This document shows positions 52,432 through 60,560 of a stretch of 64,000 nucleotides of DNA, piece by piece. Every line of letters begins with the position of its first letter. Position 1 is the first letter of the stretch. Source of the stretch: an uncultured Caulobacterales bacterium (GTDB lineage: Bacteria; Pseudomonadota; Alphaproteobacteria; Caulobacterales; Maricaulaceae); contig CALKXY010000024.1 in NCBI GenBank assembly GCA_938003545.1, positions 1-64,000 of the forward strand, given 5' to 3'. Made by a program: the position numbers and the translations under genes. Under the pieces are notes generated by a model. The model saw nothing but the letters and a program-made list of their open reading frames with translations. It made no database searches and was not told the DNA's origin.

Positions 52432-55128
52432 ATGTCAGACTCGCTCGACAATATTATCAAAACGACCCGCCGTCTCGTGTTGCGTGCGCGCGGGCGTCTG
52501 TTTTGGGAAACCTACGCGCCGACACTCGCGCCTGCAGCTCTGGCGATTGGCCTCTTTGTATTGGGCGCATGGCTGGGGCTTTGGCAATGGATTGGTGATC
52601 CAGTTCGCCTCATCGCACTAGCCATTACATTTTTTGTCGTGGTCGCAACGCTGCTACGCGCTCTCAAACTGCGCATGCCTACACAATCAGATGCTCGCCG
52701 GCGTATTGAAACAGATTCAGGGCAAGCCCATCGGCCGCTGGATGTTTTGGATGACCGTCCCGCCTTATCCGCCGATGTTTGGCCCGCGCATCAAAAATCT
52801 GCATTACGTCAGGCAGACATGTTGCGAGGAGCACGAGCGCGACCAACTCTGTCCAAAGTTGATCCATATTTTATCAGATTTGCTCTCCCCGCACTTCTGG
52901 TCGTCGCTGGCGTTTACATGGCAGGCTTCTCATTTGAACGTCTGCGCGCCGCTGTGACGCCCAACTGGCAGTCATCCATTCGGGCCAGTCAAATTACCTA
53001 TGAGGCTTGGATTGATCCCCCCGCCTATACGGGCCGCCCCCCGATCTATTTCAAAGAAGGCGCAGATATTGCCGTCCCGTCAGGCAGTGAATTTGTCGCA
53101 CGCCTTTCAGGCGTAAAAAATGCGCCACGACCACGTTTAGTTCAGGGGTGGAAATCAAAGTTCCTGACACCGAAACGTCTTGGCGCAAAAAGTTTTGAAA
53201 TCCGCGAGACCATTAGCGACACATCCAGAATTGAATTTCGCGTGGGACTATCACGTCAAAGCTTCGCGTTAAATGTGACGAATGATCTTCCGCCAGGGGT
53301 CGACATTCTCGACACACCCGAAGCGGATAAACGTGACCGCCTTGTTTTCGCCTATGGCCTCACCGATGATTTTGGTGTGGAAACGCTAGAGCTGGAAATG
53401 TCGCTTCTGCACGACGACACACAGACCGAAACAGCCTTTGACGACATCACAATCCGTGCAGATATTCCCTTACCTGGCAGTCGCCAAACCAAAGTCGAAC
53501 GTGCGAAAGCTGCGCTAGATTTATCCAAAACACGTTATGCGGGACAAAAAGTCATCGGACGTCTGGTTGCGACAGATGGCGCAGGGCAGACTGGCGTATC
53601 AGAGGCCATCTGGTTTACTGTGCCAGATAAGATTTTTGTCGAACCGCTTGCTAAGGCCGTTGCAGAACAACGCACACTTGTCATGGCAGGGTTAGACAAC
53701 ACCTACGCCCCCGACCCAAATCCGCGATGGGAACCCAGCGATGGATATTGGAATGAATACCAACCTCGCCTGCATTGGGATCGTTCGCCTGCAGATATTC
53801 AACGCGCGACCTTATTAATTGAAGCTATCACAGATGAGCCTGCTGGCTTATTCAAAGATCCAGCCGTCTTCATGGGCCTTCGTCATGCGCGATCGCAAAT
53901 GCGCCATGCGAGCAGCGTCGCGGACTTAGAAAGTTTGCCAAATGACCTCTGGAAAATTGCTCTACGCGCAGAATTTGGAACGCTGGGCACCGCCTTAGAG
54001 GAAATGCGCGAAGCCGAAGCCGCCTTGCGCGAAGGGATCGCGCGCCGCGCCGCGAAACGCGAAATCGATACCTTGTTCGAACGCTACAATTTGGCCGTAG
54101 ATGCCTATACCGAAGAATTACGCCGCAAAGCCCAAGAGGAAGGCAGCGAAGAGGACGGCGGCGAAGGCGGCGGTGGTCAATCCATGGGCAACATAGACGA
54201 AATTCAAGCCCTGATGAAAGCAATTGAAGAGGCCAATGCCGCTGGAGACACAGAAGGCGCCCGTATTGCCCTCGCACAGTTGGCTGAACTCTTGGAAAAC
54301 ATGCAGATCCAACTCTCCAAAGGCGGTGGCGGCGGTGGAGACGGAGAAGCATCTGGCGGCGACATGTCAGAGGAAGAAAAGAAGCAACTAGAAGACCTCG
54401 CGGACTTAACTGGCAAACAACGTGATCTTCAGGACGAAACCGAACAAGCCGACCGCAACGACCAATCGAACGAAGAGCTTGACCCGCAAGAACTCGCCAG
54501 ACGTCAAGCCGAGCTGCGGGACCTTCTTGAAAACCTAGGGGATACGCTTCCTGCGCAGGGCGAAGGGGATGCTGGCGCAGAAGATGGGCCATCAGGCGAA
54601 GACGGCAGCGCAGGTCAAGAGGCTGGTAACGGGCAAGAACAAGGCTCAAATTCTGAATCTGGATCAGAATCAGGGGAACAAGCTGGAAGCGGAACATCCC
54701 CTAGCGGAGACCCAAATAGTCAACCCGGAGCGGGGGGAACGGCTGATTTGCAAAATCAACTCGCAGAAGGTTTAGGCGCCGCGCAAGAAGCCATGCGCCT
54801 GAGCGAAGAAGCCCTGGCCGAAGGTAATCTGGCGGGCGCAGGACAAGCCCAAGAAGACGCCGTTCGCGCATTGCGTGATGCAGGCGAAGCCTTAGCAGAA
54901 GCTGTGTCTCAACGCGGCCGTGAACAAAATGGCGACAGCGAAGGCCAAGATCCGTTAGGTCGCAGCGATGACGGGTTTAATGATGGAAGCGACAGCGCAG
55001 ATATTGATCAACGTGACAATGCCACACGCTCTCGCGAATTATTAGAAGAACTCCGTCGACGCGCCGCAGAGCAGCAACGCGAAGCCGAAGAGCGCGAATA
55101 TCTGGAAAGACTATTAGAACGCTTCTAG
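52432..55128 (+). CDS. TIGR02302/DUF4175 family membrane protein
   Basis: 898 residues. Two N-terminal membrane helices (about 37-72) and another near 146-165 are followed by a periplasmic-like part (TYEAWIDPPAYTGRPPIYF). Next come Gln/Glu-rich helices and a highly acidic Gly/Ser/Gln-rich low-complexity region (residues about 570-760, EEGSEEDGGEGGGG and similar), then coiled coil (ELRRRAAEQQREAEEREY). This matches the alphaproteobacterial TIGR02302 family, usually beside lysA. Function unknown. The long repetitive region reads as an ORF on the other strand too, which is a by-product. Confidence 0.9.
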   Translation: MSDSLDNIIKTTRRLVLRARGRLFWETYAPTLAPAALAIGLFVLGAWLGLWQWIGDPVRLIALAITFFVVVATLLRALKLRMPTQSDARRRIETDSGQAHRPLDVLDDRPALSADVWPAHQKSALRQADMLRGARARPTLSKVDPYFIRFALPALLVVAGVYMAGFSFERLRAAVTPNWQSSIRASQITYEAWIDPPAYTGRPPIYFKEGADIAVPSGSEFVARLSGVKNAPRPRLVQGWKSKFLTPKRLGAKSFEIRETISDTSRIEFRVGLSRQSFALNVTNDLPPGVDILDTPEADKRDRLVFAYGLTDDFGVETLELEMSLLHDDTQTETAFDDITIRADIPLPGSRQTKVERAKAALDLSKTRYAGQKVIGRLVATDGAGQTGVSEAIWFTVPDKIFVEPLAKAVAEQRTLVMAGLDNTYAPDPNPRWEPSDGYWNEYQPRLHWDRSPADIQRATLLIEAITDEPAGLFKDPAVFMGLRHARSQMRHASSVADLESLPNDLWKIALRAEFGTLGTALEEMREAEAALREGIARRAAKREIDTLFERYNLAVDAYTEELRRKAQEEGSEEDGGEGGGGQSMGNIDEIQALMKAIEEANAAGDTEGARIALAQLAELLENMQIQLSKGGGGGGDGEASGGDMSEEEKKQLEDLADLTGKQRDLQDETEQADRNDQSNEELDPQELARRQAELRDLLENLGDTLPAQGEGDAGAEDGPSGEDGSAGQEAGNGQEQGSNSESGSESGEQAGSGTSPSGDPNSQPGAGGTADLQNQLAEGLGAAQEAMRLSEEALAEGNLAGAGQAQEDAVRALRDAGEALAEAVSQRGREQNGDSEGQDPLGRSDDGFNDGSDSADIDQRDNATRSRELLEELRRRAAEQQREAEEREYLERLLERF

Positions 55129-55135
55129 GCTGCGG

Positions 55136-55852
55136 CTATTGATCAACGAGCCTATAGCGAAGCTCAACCCCATCCAAAGGCGGTGCAGGGTAATCGGTTT
55201 CAATACGCGCAGTCCCGTCCGCAGCAATCTCGCCGACTTCAACAAACCAATCCGCAACAGCTTCGCCAGACCGGTTCTCTAATCGTAACTGTAGCAGCTT
55301 CGCAGTTTGAGAGCGCGGCAGTAGATTTCTGACGTCCCCTGTGACTCGCAAAATGGCCTCCCCATCCACAACCACCATCTCGGTTGTCATATTGCTCACG
55401 TCTAATCCGTTCGTTTTCACCTTTAGACCAAGGGCTCGATAGGTTGTCGCAGCGGCGGGGTGTTTATCGACTATGGCTTGGCGGTTCATGATAGCGAGCG
55501 TAGCCGCCCCCAAAAGCGCCAGAGCAGGCACCACCCAAATCAACTGAATAACCCGCCGCCGTTTGGCCAGACGATCCGCCTCTACCTTATTACGCAGCCG
55601 TGTATGCGCACCGATATCTGCGGGCGCAGACGTTGGCACAAAAGGCAATTCTGGCTGAGGGTCAGGTTCAACTTCGATCAAAACGGCTTTATTATCCTCT
55701 AAAGCCAACGCGTCAGCAGAAGAATCGCCACTGCCAGCTTCGACAAACCACACGGTTTCGCAGCGCGCGCAGCGGACAGAGCGCCCATTTGCGTCAATCG
55801 TACCCGTCTTTGCCATATAACGAGTGGAACATTCGGGACAGGTCAGTATCAT
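55136..55852 (-). CDS. MJ0042 zinc-ribbon domain membrane protein
   Basis: 238 residues from ATG 55852. The N-terminal zinc ribbon has the MJ0042 signature (MILTCPECSTRYMAKTG with CxxC, and SVRCARCETVWFVEAG). An acidic linker and a membrane helix (about 109-130, RVIQLIWVVPALALLGAATL) follow, then a periplasmic domain with GEAILRVTGDVRNLLPRS and QLRLENRSGEAVADWFVEVG (FxLyD/DUF3426-like beta sandwich). The function is not established. It is divergent from ftsE and close to its start, as in many alphaproteobacteria. Confidence 0.9.
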   Translation of the reverse strand: MILTCPECSTRYMAKTGTIDANGRSVRCARCETVWFVEAGSGDSSADALALEDNKAVLIEVEPDPQPELPFVPTSAPADIGAHTRLRNKVEADRLAKRRRVIQLIWVVPALALLGAATLAIMNRQAIVDKHPAAATTYRALGLKVKTNGLDVSNMTTEMVVVDGEAILRVTGDVRNLLPRSQTAKLLQLRLENRSGEAVADWFVEVGEIAADGTARIETDYPAPPLDGVELRYRLVDQ

Positions 55853-55914
55853 AAGGGTAGAACACATTCCGAGTCAGCCAAGGGTTAATGCCAATCGTGC
55901 CACAACAGGACCAA

Positions 55915-56598
55915 ATGTCCACCATTCCGGACCTCGTCAATTTTGAGCGAGTTGCCTTGCGCTATGGGCGCGGGCCTGAAGTGCTGACCGATGCCACATT
56001 GGACCTACCTCAGGGAAGTTTCACCTTCCTCACAGGTCCCTCGGGCGCAGGGAAATCTACACTCCTTAAGCTCTGCTATCTCTCGCTGATCCCCTCGCGC
56101 GGTCTTATCCGTATGTTTGGCCGCGATAGCGCCCTGCTGACGAACCCTGAACGACAAGCGATCAAGCGGCGCGTCGGAGTCGTGTTACAAGACTTCCACT
56201 TGATTGAACATCTCAGTGTATATGAAAATGTCGCCCTGCCGCTGCGCGTATCTGGCCAATCCCGCAGTACATATAACGCCGACGTCGTTGAGCTGCTGCA
56301 ATGGGTTGGCCTCGGGCATCGTATGCAGGCCTTGCCGCCGACATTATCGGGCGGAGAAAAACAACGCTGCGCGATTGCCCGCGCCGTCATCGCCAAACCT
56401 GACCTGCTGATCGCGGATGAGCCTACGGGCAATGTTGACCCCGAAATAGGACGGCGCTTGCTGCGGCTTTTCTCAGAAATGAACCGCATGGGCGCGACGG
56501 TGCTGATCGCAACACATGATACACATCTCATCGATGAATTAGATGCGCGAGTTCTGCGCATTGAAGCGGGGCGCGTGTTTAAAGGTAAACCAGAATGA
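55915..56598 (+). CDS. ftsE: Cell division ATP-binding protein FtsE
   Basis: ABC ATPase that with FtsX activates periplasmic murein hydrolases at the division site. Walker A is LTGPSGAGKSTLLKL, the signature is TLSGGEKQRCAIARA and Walker B is DLLIADEPTGNVDPEIG. ATG 55915 (MSTIPDLVNF) has AGGA nearby; ATG 55888 (nine residues longer) is also possible. Its stop overlaps ftsX by 4 bases. Confidence 0.95.
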   Translation: MSTIPDLVNFERVALRYGRGPEVLTDATLDLPQGSFTFLTGPSGAGKSTLLKLCYLSLIPSRGLIRMFGRDSALLTNPERQAIKRRVGVVLQDFHLIEHLSVYENVALPLRVSGQSRSTYNADVVELLQWVGLGHRMQALPPTLSGGEKQRCAIARAVIAKPDLLIADEPTGNVDPEIGRRLLRLFSEMNRMGATVLIATHDTHLIDELDARVLRIEAGRVFKGKPE

Positions 56599-57488
56599 GC
56601 GCAGCAACAGCGACACATGCACAGGAAGCGCCGCTGCTGCCGACAAAGCTCCGCAATGCGCGGGCGCTTTGGGCTGTTCTTATTATCATGGCGCTGTTGG
56701 CGGGATGTGCACTGCTCTTTGCACGCGGATCTATGCGCCTGTCCGGCGATTGGCAAACCCAGCTATCGGACACATTAACGGTTCAAATTTTACTCGAAGA
56801 TGCAAATGCGTGGACCGCGCAAACCTCGGCGGCCAGCACGTCTCTGACCGATGTCTTTCCTGGAGCCGATGTCGAAGTGGTCAGCCAAAACAACGCACGC
56901 GAACTTCTGCGTCCGTGGTTAGGTAACGCCGCCCTCCCCGATAACCTGCCCGTCCCCGCGCTTATCAATGTGACAGGTTCAAATGTGTCTGCAACAAAAG
57001 CAAAAGCTGCACTGGACGCTGCCGAAATCGTGGCCAATATTGATGATAATACCCGATATGCAGATCAATTGCGCGGCACAGCCAAACGCTTAGTTGGGAT
57101 TGGAATGGGCGTGTTGAGCCTCATTTTGCTCGCGGGTCTCTGCGTCAATATCTTTGCCACACGCGCCAGCATGACCGCGCAAAAAGAAATTATCCGTGTC
57201 CTCGTCCAAGTTGGCGCGAGCGACAAATTCATCGCGAAACTCTTTATAGGGCAGGCTTTTCGGCGCGGCGCGATGGGCGCAGCAATTGGCTTGGGCCTAG
57301 CGAGCGGGCTTTGGCTCATCCTGTCCATAATGGGTGATTGGGGTGGATTGGGCTGGACCGGGTTTGGCGCAGGCCTCACCGACATATTTTGGCTTGTCGG
57401 ACTAGGTATATTATTCGCCGTTATCTGCGCAGGCGCGGCAGGCATGACCGCCACACGTCAACTCGCCTTTGAACGTAAGCGTCTATGA
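56595..57488 (+). CDS. ftsX: Cell division protein FtsX
   Basis: Four-helix permease-like partner of FtsE. 297 residues: a membrane helix near residues 28-48 and a periplasmic domain (about 49-165) with QDWQTQLSDTLTVQIL-like and LPVPALINVTGSN segments. Three C-terminal helices follow (GIGMGVLSLILLAGLCVNIF, GAAIGLGLASGLWLILSIM, IFWLVGLGILFAVICAGAAG). It is coupled to ftsE and to the next gene by ATGA overlaps. Confidence 0.93.
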   Translation: MSAATATHAQEAPLLPTKLRNARALWAVLIIMALLAGCALLFARGSMRLSGDWQTQLSDTLTVQILLEDANAWTAQTSAASTSLTDVFPGADVEVVSQNNARELLRPWLGNAALPDNLPVPALINVTGSNVSATKAKAALDAAEIVANIDDNTRYADQLRGTAKRLVGIGMGVLSLILLAGLCVNIFATRASMTAQKEIIRVLVQVGASDKFIAKLFIGQAFRRGAMGAAIGLGLASGLWLILSIMGDWGGLGWTGFGAGLTDIFWLVGLGILFAVICAGAAGMTATRQLAFERKRL

Positions 57489-58150
57489 GGCGTGCACTGA
57501 AAAAGGACCGCAAGCCACATTCCAAACGAATGGGGTGGGCCCGGTTTTTGACGTTCCTCATTATTGGGACGATTTCCCTTTTACTGGGCGGCTTTATCGC
57601 TTTCGCCCAATATGTGGACCGCATAACGCCGCCAACTGCGCTCCAAGCGGCGGACGGCATTGTCGTTTGGACAGGTAAAGGTGGCGGACGACTGCAAGCA
57701 GGCGTCGATTTATTAACCGCAAAGAAAGGCGAGCGCCTCCTGATTTCAGGCGTGCATGAGGATAATGCGGTGCCGCAAATCGTAGACTTAACGGGTCTAT
57801 CTGTGCCCTTGGCAGAGTGTTGTTTGGATTTGGACTACGCGGCAAAAGACACCACCGGCAATGCTCGCGAAACGACGGATTGGGCAGAAGCTCTCGGGTA
57901 TGACCACATCATTTTGGTGACATCTGCCTATCATATGCCGCGAGCCAAAGTTGAAATTGCGAATGCCGCGGGACGCATGCGGATCACGCCTTACCCCGTC
58001 GAACGCGCAGATGCGCGTAAATGGTATAAATCTGGAGACCGTGCAGAGCGCCTGCTGCAGGAATATACAAAACTTCTGCTATCGCTCGCGCGCGGACGCA
58101 AAACGAAAATCGAAGCGCCAGAACTCGATATGGTTCAGATAGAAAATTAG
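57485..58150 (+). CDS. YdcF/DUF218 family membrane protein
   Basis: 221 residues with a membrane helix (about 17-36) and a DUF218 domain: ADGIVVWTGKGGGRLQAGVDLL, KKGERLLISGVHEDNAVP, TTGNARETTDWAEALGY and LVTSAYHMPRAKVEIANA. DUF218 proteins (SanA, ElyC, YdcF) are linked to envelope barrier and peptidoglycan or lipid carrier physiology. The position after ftsX is common in alphaproteobacteria. It ends convergently with tyrA, overlapping by 4 bases. Confidence 0.88.
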   Translation: MRRALKKDRKPHSKRMGWARFLTFLIIGTISLLLGGFIAFAQYVDRITPPTALQAADGIVVWTGKGGGRLQAGVDLLTAKKGERLLISGVHEDNAVPQIVDLTGLSVPLAECCLDLDYAAKDTTGNARETTDWAEALGYDHIILVTSAYHMPRAKVEIANAAGRMRITPYPVERADARKWYKSGDRAERLLQEYTKLLLSLARGRKTKIEAPELDMVQIEN

Positions 58151-59025
58151 TCCTTATCGGCATCCAAAATACGGCGACGAATATCGCGGGTTTTCGCAAA
58201 GTTATCCAATAATGTATCGCCATCATCCCAGCGGATTGCGCGTTTTAGAGCTGTTAAATCTTCGATAAAGCGGTCCACGACTTCCAAAGTCGCTTTTTTA
58301 TTTGTCAGAAAAACATCGCGCCACATCACCGGATCAGAGGCGGCTATTCGCGTGAAATCACGAAACCCACCCGCTGAAAACTTGACGACTTCTTTGCGCG
58401 TCACGGTTTCCATATCTATGGCTGTGCCGACCAATGTATACGCAATTAAATGCGGTAGATGCGATGTTGTCGCCATTACAATATCATGACGCGAAGGTTC
58501 CATTACCGCGACATCACTACCCAAGGCTTCCCAAAATGACGTCAGCTCTGCGACAGCAGTCTCGTCTGTATCCTTTGGCGGAGTCAAGACACACCAGCGA
58601 TCTTCAAATAATTCAGCAAAGCCTGACTCTGGCCCTGAATTCTCTGTGCCTGCAATTGGGTGTCCTGGCACGAAATGAATGTCGTCTCGAACGTGACCTG
58701 CCAAGGCCTCAACAAAATGACCTTTGACGGAGCCTACATCGGTTAAAACCGCGCCCGGTTTCATTGACGGCATTAGCGCCATAGCTGTCGTCGCCAGACG
58801 CGCCGATGGCGTACAAAGAATGATTAGGTCCGCTTGAGCTGCGAAATGATCAGCGGGACCATCTGCTACGCCGTCCGCAATGCCCAGCTGCGTGATCGTC
58901 TTACAGGCCGCCTCTGACGTGTCGGCAATAAATATTGCCTTGGACTGACCTGTCGCCCGCGCAGCGCGAGCGATTGAGCTGCCGATGAGACCGCCACCAA
59001 TAATGAGAAGCGTTTCAAACCGCAT
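58147..59025 (-). CDS. tyrA: Prephenate/arogenate dehydrogenase
   Basis: NAD(P)-dependent oxidative decarboxylation toward tyrosine. About 292 residues with the Rossmann signature LLIIGGGLIGSSIARAAR, the prephenate-binding region VPGHPIAGTENSGP, and the catalytic stretch HDIVMATTSHLPHLIAY. The helical dimerisation domain ends in FRDFTRIAASDPVMWRDVF. ATG 59025 is favoured by GGA seven bases upstream; ATG 59031 or TTG 59037 are alternatives. It follows the chorismate mutase gene on the same strand, without hisC between. Confidence 0.93.
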   Translation of the reverse strand: MRFETLLIIGGGLIGSSIARAARATGQSKAIFIADTSEAACKTITQLGIADGVADGPADHFAAQADLIILCTPSARLATTAMALMPSMKPGAVLTDVGSVKGHFVEALAGHVRDDIHFVPGHPIAGTENSGPESGFAELFEDRWCVLTPPKDTDETAVAELTSFWEALGSDVAVMEPSRHDIVMATTSHLPHLIAYTLVGTAIDMETVTRKEVVKFSAGGFRDFTRIAASDPVMWRDVFLTNKKATLEVVDRFIEDLTALKRAIRWDDGDTLLDNFAKTRDIRRRILDADKD

Positions 59026-59039
59026 GGACATATCCAATT

Positions 59040-59789
59040 CTATTGCCCAATCGGGCGGGGTAAACAGCCGATAACGCGCCGTGATGGCGTCGCAGGCAGA
59101 TCGTGAAAGCCATCAAGGCTATATAGACGAAAAACACCAGACTCAGCTCGTAAGATAGCGCCTTCAGGCAAAGGCTCATTATCTGTGACACATAAAAGCG
59201 TTTGATCTGCACCAGATGGCGACAATACGACATCCGCAACGGCAACCGCAACGGGCCAATCCTTACGGCCTGTGCGCGGCAATCCTGCTAAGATGTGTAA
59301 ACCTTCCATCGCACCACCAGGTCCCAAAGCCGTCCACCAACTCACCATACCGCCAGGCGGCGGCGCGGGTGCAGGCAGAACCGCAACACCTTCATCTTCA
59401 GAATAACAAGTCGCCAATGCCGCGCTCGTCGTCGGATATGTCAGCACATCCAAGGCTGCACCAAAGCGATCCCGTACAAGTGACCAATTTGTCAGGGCGT
59501 CGCCCTCTAATGCGACATGCAAACGCATTGGACCTTGCGCTGCAAGGCTGGCGCTCATTAACTCAGCCCAAATTGTGGACACCAATGAAGCTGGCGTTGC
59601 CTCTGCCGCCCGTGCGAGCTGGCGCACATGGCTATCTTCGCGAGAGGGTCGCCAGACCCGCATGCCGCCTTTAGCTTTGCGCACTTGTGCGGATAATTCT
59701 AATCGCTCTGCAATGAGTTTCAGCAGAGCCGTATCAACGCGATCGATTTCACGCCGAACTGTTTCAATATCGGGAATGTCTTCAGACAT
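59040..59789 (-). CDS. Chorismate mutase with a degenerate C-terminal domain
   Basis: 249 residues. The N-terminal 85 residues are an AroQ-type chorismate mutase (TVRREIDRVDTALLKLIAER, LSAQVRKAKGGMRVWRP, SREDSHVRQL), making prephenate from chorismate. The remaining part (about 95-249) has scattered similarity in layout to a prephenate dehydratase domain but lacks a TRF-type catalytic motif, so it is probably not active as a dehydratase. The gene is followed by tyrA and overlaps the methyltransferase gene by 8 bases. Similar long chorismate mutases are known in alphaproteobacteria, next to hisC and tyrA. Confidence 0.83.
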   Translation of the reverse strand: MSEDIPDIETVRREIDRVDTALLKLIAERLELSAQVRKAKGGMRVWRPSREDSHVRQLARAAEATPASLVSTIWAELMSASLAAQGPMRLHVALEGDALTNWSLVRDRFGAALDVLTYPTTSAALATCYSEDEGVAVLPAPAPPPGGMVSWWTALGPGGAMEGLHILAGLPRTGRKDWPVAVAVADVVLSPSGADQTLLCVTDNEPLPEGAILRAESGVFRLYSLDGFHDLPATPSRRVIGCLPRPIGQ

Positions 59790-60546
59790 CGGATTTACTT
59801 ACACCGCCTTTGTTCGCACTATTTCTATTTAGGGCTGGAACACCCGTAAATTTTGGCCGCGCAACCTTTTGTGCATGACCATGATCAGATGGCGCATAAA
59901 GGCGCTTGATCGCTTCGACAAGCACCAGTCCTGAAAAACGTGGCCAAACTGTTTCACCGAACCGCTCCACTCCCCGCACGAGACTTGGCCGAGTCAATAA
60001 ATGTGCGGGTGGAATATAGAGTGCATTCGACCCAACAGTTGGGTCAAACTTCGCATGTATGAGTGCGGATTTTAGTTGCCGGCGCGAATATGGTCGCCCT
60101 GCACCGAATGGCAAACTATCCGCACGCGCCCACATGCCAGATCTATTGGCGCAAATAATCACGATACGGCCTTCTGGGGCCAAAACGCGATAAAGCTCCG
60201 CCAAGGTCGCAGCGGTTGTTTCGGCTTCTTCAACGGCATGAACCGCCAAAATACGGTCAAAAGTTGCATCTGAAAAAGGCAAGGCTTGTCCCTGTGTTAG
60301 GACCGTTGCAACGCCGCGTTTGCCTTCATGTGCGATCGCGCCCTGAGCTTCTGGCATGGCGAGCACAAGACGGTTTGTGGCGGGCTCATAGGGCGCAAGA
60401 TAGGGCCAAGTATACCCATAACCTAAGACGTTGCGGCCAGAGAGATCTGGCCAAAGTGTAGCCAAGCGCCGCGCCGCCATATCCCGCGCGGAGACCCCCA
60501 GCGGACTGGCATAAAATTGCTCTAATCGTGTCGCGGTTTCACGCAT
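59782..60546 (-). CDS. SAM-dependent methyltransferase, class I, unknown target
   Basis: 254 residues. The Rossmann methyltransferase core is partly degenerate at the SAM site: RNVLGYGYTWPYLAPY stands for the usual GxGxG, but LPFSDATFDRILAVHAVEE and LYRVLAPEGRIVIICANRSG are clear. The family (UbiE-like methyltransferase next to gloB in other alphaproteobacteria) has no firm substrate. It overlaps the chorismate mutase gene by 8 bases. Confidence 0.82.
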   Translation of the reverse strand: MRETATRLEQFYASPLGVSARDMAARRLATLWPDLSGRNVLGYGYTWPYLAPYEPATNRLVLAMPEAQGAIAHEGKRGVATVLTQGQALPFSDATFDRILAVHAVEEAETTAATLAELYRVLAPEGRIVIICANRSGMWARADSLPFGAGRPYSRRQLKSALIHAKFDPTVGSNALYIPPAHLLTRPSLVRGVERFGETVWPRFSGLVLVEAIKRLYAPSDHGHAQKVARPKFTGVPALNRNSANKGGVSKSDV

Positions 60547-60560
60547 GAGCCACGCTTAAA

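Noticed and set aside
53870-54697. 275-codon frame opposite the TIGR02302 gene
   Set aside because: It is the reverse reading of the Gln/Glu/Gly-rich repeats; the composition (Arg/Leu/Pro-rich) is a shadow.
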